A stretch of DNA of 9,290 nt from Lachnospiraceae bacterium (GTDB lineage Bacteria; Bacillota; Clostridia; Lachnospirales; Lachnospiraceae): positions 1 to 9,290 of the forward strand of contig JAGAEH010000258.1 in NCBI GenBank assembly GCA_017613225.1. The letters run 5' to 3'. The notes below the pieces were generated by a model. The model did no database searches, was not told the DNA's origin, and saw nothing but the letters and a program-made list of their open reading frames with translations. This document shows, one piece after another, positions 6,767-9,290 of the stretch. Each line of letters begins with the position of its first letter. Positions within the stretch are counted from its first letter, which is position 1. Position numbers and translations under genes: made by a program.

Positions 6767-6799
6767 AGCGTGTATAGAGAACCGTCCCCTATACACGCT
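6767..6799. repeat. Hairpin with GGGACGGTTCT core between the flavoprotein and flavin reductase genes
   Basis: AGCGTGTATAG (6767-6777) pairs perfectly with CTATACACGCT (6789-6799) around an 11-base loop AGAACCGTCCC. Read on the minus strand, the loop is GGGACGGTTCT, the same core as in the palindrome at 4226-4304 (there GGGACGGTCCT). It lies just after the stop at 6761 and ahead of the next ribosome site (6818-6823), so it could also pause transcription or protect the upstream mRNA end. Confidence 0.8.
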
Positions 6800-6830
6800 T
6801 GTGAGTGGAATAGAGGAAAGGAGCATCAGC

Positions 6831-7310
6831 ATGGAGATCAAAGCATTCAACACGGACATTTTTACGATATACGACAAGGACTGGGCGCTGGCGGCGGCCG
6901 GCACCATGGAGAGCCACAACGCCATGACCGTCTCCTGGGGCGGCATGGGCACCCTTTGGAACAAGCCGGTGGTGACCATCTACGTGCGCCCCTCCCGCTA
7001 CACCAGGGAATTCACGGAGCGGGAAGAGTATTTCACCGTCAGTTTTTATGATGAGAAGTACCGCGAAGCCCTGAACGTCATGGGCACCAGGAGCGGCCGG
7101 GACTGCGACAAGGAGGCGGAGGCCGGCCTGACCGCCGTCCCCATGGGAGAGAGCGTCACTTTTAAAGAAGCAAAACGCACCCTGCTGTGCAGGAAACTCT
7201 ATTACCAGGACCTGGATCCTGCCGGCATGGCAAAAGAGGTGCAGGACAAACAGTATCCCGGAAAGGACTTCCACCGCATGTACATCGGAGAGGTCATCGA
7301 GATCCGCTGA
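6831..7310 (+). CDS. Flavin reductase-like FMN-binding split-barrel protein
   Basis: Predicted cytoplasmic flavoprotein of 159 residues in the flavin reductase-like family (DIM6/NTAB type), whose members bind FMN and reduce flavins or quinone-like substrates. Seen in the sequence are the ESHNAMTVSWGG segment near residues 27-38, then a strand with PVVTIYVRPSRYTREF and YFTVSFYD, which is the family's usual flavin-pocket order. It lacks any extra domain and is close to the usual length for short members. I chose ATG 6831 over GTG 6801 because AAGGAG sits 7 bases before 6831, while 6801 abuts the hairpin and has no ribosome site. It is the third gene of the operon and is followed by an intrinsic terminator. 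The physiological substrate is unknown. Confidence 0.9.
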   Translation: MEIKAFNTDIFTIYDKDWALAAAGTMESHNAMTVSWGGMGTLWNKPVVTIYVRPSRYTREFTEREEYFTVSFYDEKYREALNVMGTRSGRDCDKEAEAGLTAVPMGESVTFKEAKRTLLCRKLYYQDLDPAGMAKEVQDKQYPGKDFHRMYIGEVIEIR

Positions 7311-7323
7311 GACCGGCAAAACG

Positions 7324-7356
7324 AAACGGGGCAGGCCAACCGCCTGCCTCGTTTTT
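7324..7356 (+). terminator. Intrinsic terminator of the three-gene reductase operon
   Basis: AAACGGGGCAGGC (7324-7336) pairs with GCCTGCCTCGTTT (7342-7354) as a 13-bp stem with one G-U pair and loop CAACC, ending in a TTTTT run (7352-7356). It lies 14 bases after the flavin reductase stop. On the minus strand the same stem is followed by CGTTTCGTTTTG, so it may also stop the convergent MATE transcript. Confidence 0.88.
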
Positions 7357-7382
7357 GTATGCTTCGATCCGGCCTGAAAGCC

Positions 7383-8759
7383 TCAGTCCACCACCCGTTT
7401 TGCCTTGGACAGGGGATGGAAATGATAGTATATCAGGATCACGATGCAGCACATGATCCAGCCCGCCGGGTAGGAGAAACCGATGGGCAGCTCGGTATAG
7501 CTGATGAAGCGGGAGACCACAAAGAGGTAGATCTGGCGGAACAGCACGTAGCTTCCCAGCACTGCCAGCATGGGCGCCCGGGAGTTGCCGGCGCCCCGCA
7601 GCGCCGCGATGTACATGTTGTTGACGGCCAGGAAGATATAGAAGGGCGAGAGCGTCTTTAAGAAGATGCCGCCCAGTTCCACCACCTCGGGCTTGCTGTT
7701 GAAGAAGTACACCAGGTCCGGGGCGAAGACTACGATCAGCAGGATCAGGGCCGCCGTCATGGTGCAGGACATGATCAAAGAGGTCCGCAGACCTTTCTTT
7801 GCCCGCTCCGGGTCGTTGTTGCCCAGGTTTTGGCCCACAAAGGTGGTCAGGCCCATGGAAAGGGAGGCCACCGGAAGGAAGATCAGCGCATCGATCTTGT
7901 TGTAGGCCGTCCAGCTGGCCATCACGTTGGAGCCGAAGTGGTTGATGTAGGACTGCACGAATACGTTGGAGAACGAGGTGATGCTCATCTGCAGGCCGGA
8001 GGGCAGGCCGATGTTGACCACCTTTTTTAACATCTCTCTGTCGATGCGCAGGTGTCTGAAATTCAGCCTGACGCAGGTTTTGGTCCGCAGCAGATCGATG
8101 GTGACCAGCATGGCGGAGAACCCCTGAGCGATGATCGTGGCATAGGCCACGCCTTCCACTCCCATGTGGAAGACCAGCACGAAGAGCAGGTCCAGTGCGA
8201 TGTTGGTGACAGTGGAGACCACCAGAAACAGGAAGGGTTTTAGAGAATCACCCACTGCGCGCAGAATGCCTGCGCTCATGTTGTAGATCAGCAGGCCGGT
8301 GACGCCGGAAAAGTAGATGGTCAGATAGGTCTTGGACTGGGCATAGACGTCGTCCGGCGTGTTGATCAGATGCAGCATCAGCGGGATCAGAAGCAGACCG
8401 ATGACGGTGATGGCGGCACTCATGATCAGTGTCATGGCAAAGGCAGTGTGGACCACGTCGTGGACTTTGTCATACTGTTTGGCGCCGTAGTACTGGGAGA
8501 TGACCACGCCCGCGCCGCTGGCCAGGCCGGAGAAAAAGCCGATCAGCAGATTGATGATGGGGCCCACGGTGCCCACGGCGGAAAAGGCCTCGTTGCTGAC
8601 GTAGTTGCCCACCACCCAGGTGTCCACCATGTTGTAGAGCTGCTGGAAGATGTTGCCCACCAAAAGAGGCACCGCGAACACGATCAGGTGACGCAGGATG
8701 TTGCCGGTGGTCATGTCGGTGTCGCGCCTGGAACCCGCGACTCTATGGAGAAAACTCAT
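7383..8759 (-). CDS. MATE family efflux transporter
   Basis: Predicted inner-membrane multidrug/toxin exporter of 458 residues, driven by a Na+ or H+ gradient. The sequence shows about 12 hydrophobic helices in two similar halves. The first half opens with the family-typical FAVPLLVGNIFQQLYNMVDT and NEAFSAVGTVGPI, and the second with VNIGLPSGLQMSITSFSNVF, SWTAYNKID and TTFVGQNLG. Asn and Pro residues expected in helix 1 are present. Length is normal for the family, with no truncation. ATG 8759 is preferred: AAAGG lies 7 bases upstream, and the next ATG (8714) has no clear ribosome site. No good promoter lies immediately upstream, where a dispersed repeat occupies most of the 99-base gap to the serine dehydratase gene, so co-transcription with that gene is possible. 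The substrate cannot be told from sequence. Confidence 0.94.
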   Translation of the reverse strand: MSFLHRVAGSRRDTDMTTGNILRHLIVFAVPLLVGNIFQQLYNMVDTWVVGNYVSNEAFSAVGTVGPIINLLIGFFSGLASGAGVVISQYYGAKQYDKVHDVVHTAFAMTLIMSAAITVIGLLLIPLMLHLINTPDDVYAQSKTYLTIYFSGVTGLLIYNMSAGILRAVGDSLKPFLFLVVSTVTNIALDLLFVLVFHMGVEGVAYATIIAQGFSAMLVTIDLLRTKTCVRLNFRHLRIDREMLKKVVNIGLPSGLQMSITSFSNVFVQSYINHFGSNVMASWTAYNKIDALIFLPVASLSMGLTTFVGQNLGNNDPERAKKGLRTSLIMSCTMTAALILLIVVFAPDLVYFFNSKPEVVELGGIFLKTLSPFYIFLAVNNMYIAALRGAGNSRAPMLAVLGSYVLFRQIYLFVVSRFISYTELPIGFSYPAGWIMCCIVILIYYHFHPLSKAKRVVD

Positions 8760-8782
8760 GAAAAAGCCTTTCTGTTATTGGG

Positions 8783-8826
8783 ATCCTTCGACTCCGTTCG
8801 CTGCGCTCACTTCGCTCAGGATGACA
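8783..8826. repeat. Dispersed-type repeat of the GAGCGAAGTGAGCGCAGCGAA class
   Basis: The segment begins ATCCTTCGACTCC and ends TTCGCTCAGGATGACA. It contains several TTCGCT/GCGCTC units and has ATCCT/AGGAT inverted ends (8783-8787 and 8818-8822). From general knowledge, near-identical GC-rich elements with ATCCTGAGCGAAG...TCGAAGGAT are scattered between genes in many bacterial genomes. It fills the gap between the MATE and serine dehydratase genes. Copy number in this genome cannot be seen here. Confidence 0.75.
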
Positions 8827-8867
8827 GGCGTTTACTCCTTGCTCAGGATAAGGGGCGCTTACTCCTT
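8814..8867. repeat. 27-bp imperfect tandem duplication over the serine dehydratase stop codon
   Basis: Two adjacent 27-base units (8814-8840 and 8841-8867) agree at 23 of 27 positions. On the minus strand each reads AAGGAGTAARCGCC, then an ATCCTGAGC end. The upstream unit holds the real stop codon of the gene (TAA at 8861-8859); the second repeats the same stop-codon context and merges into the dispersed repeat. Confidence 0.85.
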
Positions 8868-9290
8868 TTCGCCGAAGATCTGGGCCTTTTGCCGCTGTCC
8901 GATGGGCGTGGCGGCCAGTCCGCCGCCGGCGGTCTCTTTCAGGGAGTCCGGCAGGGCGTTGCCCACGCTCTTCATGGCGGCGATCACCTCGTCCGCCGGG
9001 ATGTAGGATGAAATGCCGGCCAGGGCCATGTCCGCGGCACAGAAGGCCGTGACGACGCCCTGGGCATTGCGCTTGATGCAGGGGATCTCCACCAGGCCGG
9101 CTACCGGGTCGCAGACCAGGCCCAGCTGGTTCTTCAGGGCGATGGCCACCGCGTCCGCGCACTGGGCCGGGGTCCCGCCCATCAGCTCCGTCAGGGCGGC
9201 AGCGGTCATGGCGGCGGCGGAGCCGCACTCCGTATTGCTCGAAGGTGTTGTAGCGCACATGCGCATTGCGGTCGTAGTACTCCACGCCCA
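8859..9290 (-). CDS. sdaAA: L-serine dehydratase, iron-sulfur-dependent, alpha subunit C-terminal part (5' end missing or rearranged)
   Basis: The family converts L-serine to pyruvate and ammonia using a 4Fe-4S cluster as Lewis acid. From about 9230 down to the stop at 8859 the frame encodes a clean C-terminal family segment: ECGSAAAMTAAAL, GGTPAQCADAVAIALKNQ, LGLVCDPVAG, VEIPCIKRN, and the end GGLAATPIGQ. The cysteines in LVCDP and IPCIK are 11 residues apart, as for two cluster ligands in the family. The third ligand, in the usual GCQ(A/G)E motif, should lie directly upstream; here the frame reads SSNTE, and nothing upstream resembles the expected sequence. The frame stays open to the window edge, and an ATG at 9266 exists but is not a family start. 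This is either a truncated, recombined gene or an assembly join. Family identity is firm; functionality is doubtful. Confidence 0.8.
   Translation of the reverse strand, partial: WAWSTTTAMRMCATTPSSNTECGSAAAMTAAALTELMGGTPAQCADAVAIALKNQLGLVCDPVAGLVEIPCIKRNAQGVVTAFCAADMALAGISSYIPADEVIAAMKSVGNALPDSLKETAGGGLAATPIGQRQKAQIFGEKE

Noticed and set aside
8370..9011. 213-residue plus-strand frame across the MATE and serine dehydratase genes
   Set aside because: Antisense to both genes and to the dispersed repeat; composition (His/Gln/Asp/Gly rich) is typical of a shadow frame.
8743..9285. 180-residue minus-strand frame overlapping the serine dehydratase
   Set aside because: Over 9230-8859 the neighbouring frame carries the conserved family sequence, so this frame is Arg/Gly-rich noise there. 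Only its first 20 or so codons may be genuine coding sequence of another gene, reported separately.

Overview
The window comes from a GC-rich anaerobic Firmicute, most likely a gut or rumen Clostridia member (Lachnospiraceae/Oscillospiraceae type). This is inferred from several traits: lipoprotein glycoside hydrolases with Thr/Pro/Glu-rich linkers, strong Shine-Dalgarno sites, an aldo/keto reductase with a ferredoxin-like tail, an iron-sulfur L-serine dehydratase, and G/C-rich third codon positions. That codon bias also produces many long antisense reading frames with no coding meaning. No CRISPR array, phage gene, tRNA or rRNA is visible, and no stretch above 300 bases lacks a gene.

Layout. 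Positions 1-2325 (minus strand) look like a three-gene transcript. It runs from a two-helix membrane protein (2325-1825) through a single-helix membrane protein (1838-1281) to a lipoprotein GH53 endo-galactanase that leaves the window at base 1. Its promoter has an extended -10 box and predicts a nearly leaderless mRNA. Divergent from it, 2486-4189 (plus) encodes a lipoprotein GH13 alpha-amylase-type enzyme with its own promoter. The two enzymes suggest surface breakdown of galactan (pectin side chains) and of starch-like glucans.

Positions 4226-4304 hold a perfect 38-bp inverted repeat between the amylase and a convergent O6-alkylguanine-DNA alkyltransferase gene (4304-4804, minus). The alkyltransferase promoter shares its -35 region with a near-consensus plus-strand promoter. 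That promoter drives a three-gene redox group: an aldo/keto reductase with two 4Fe-4S motifs (4910-6091), an iron-sulfur-flavoprotein-like NADPH/FMN reductase (6126-6761) and a flavin reductase-like split-barrel protein (6831-7310). A good intrinsic terminator follows at 7324-7356. A second hairpin, between the last two of these genes, carries the same GGGACGGTYCT core as the large palindrome but has unrelated stems.

Positions 7383-8759 (minus) encode a MATE-family exporter. Upstream of it are a dispersed-type repeat (8783-8826), a 27-bp tandem duplication (8814-8867), and the C-terminal part of the iron-sulfur L-serine dehydratase alpha subunit (8859 to about 9230, minus). Beyond 9230 the sequence no longer matches that family in any frame, so the last 60 bases look like a rearrangement or a contig-end join.

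The protein-coding content is mostly recognisable families. The least explained parts are the two uncharacterised membrane proteins ahead of the galactanase and the hairpin elements with a conserved core and variable stems.
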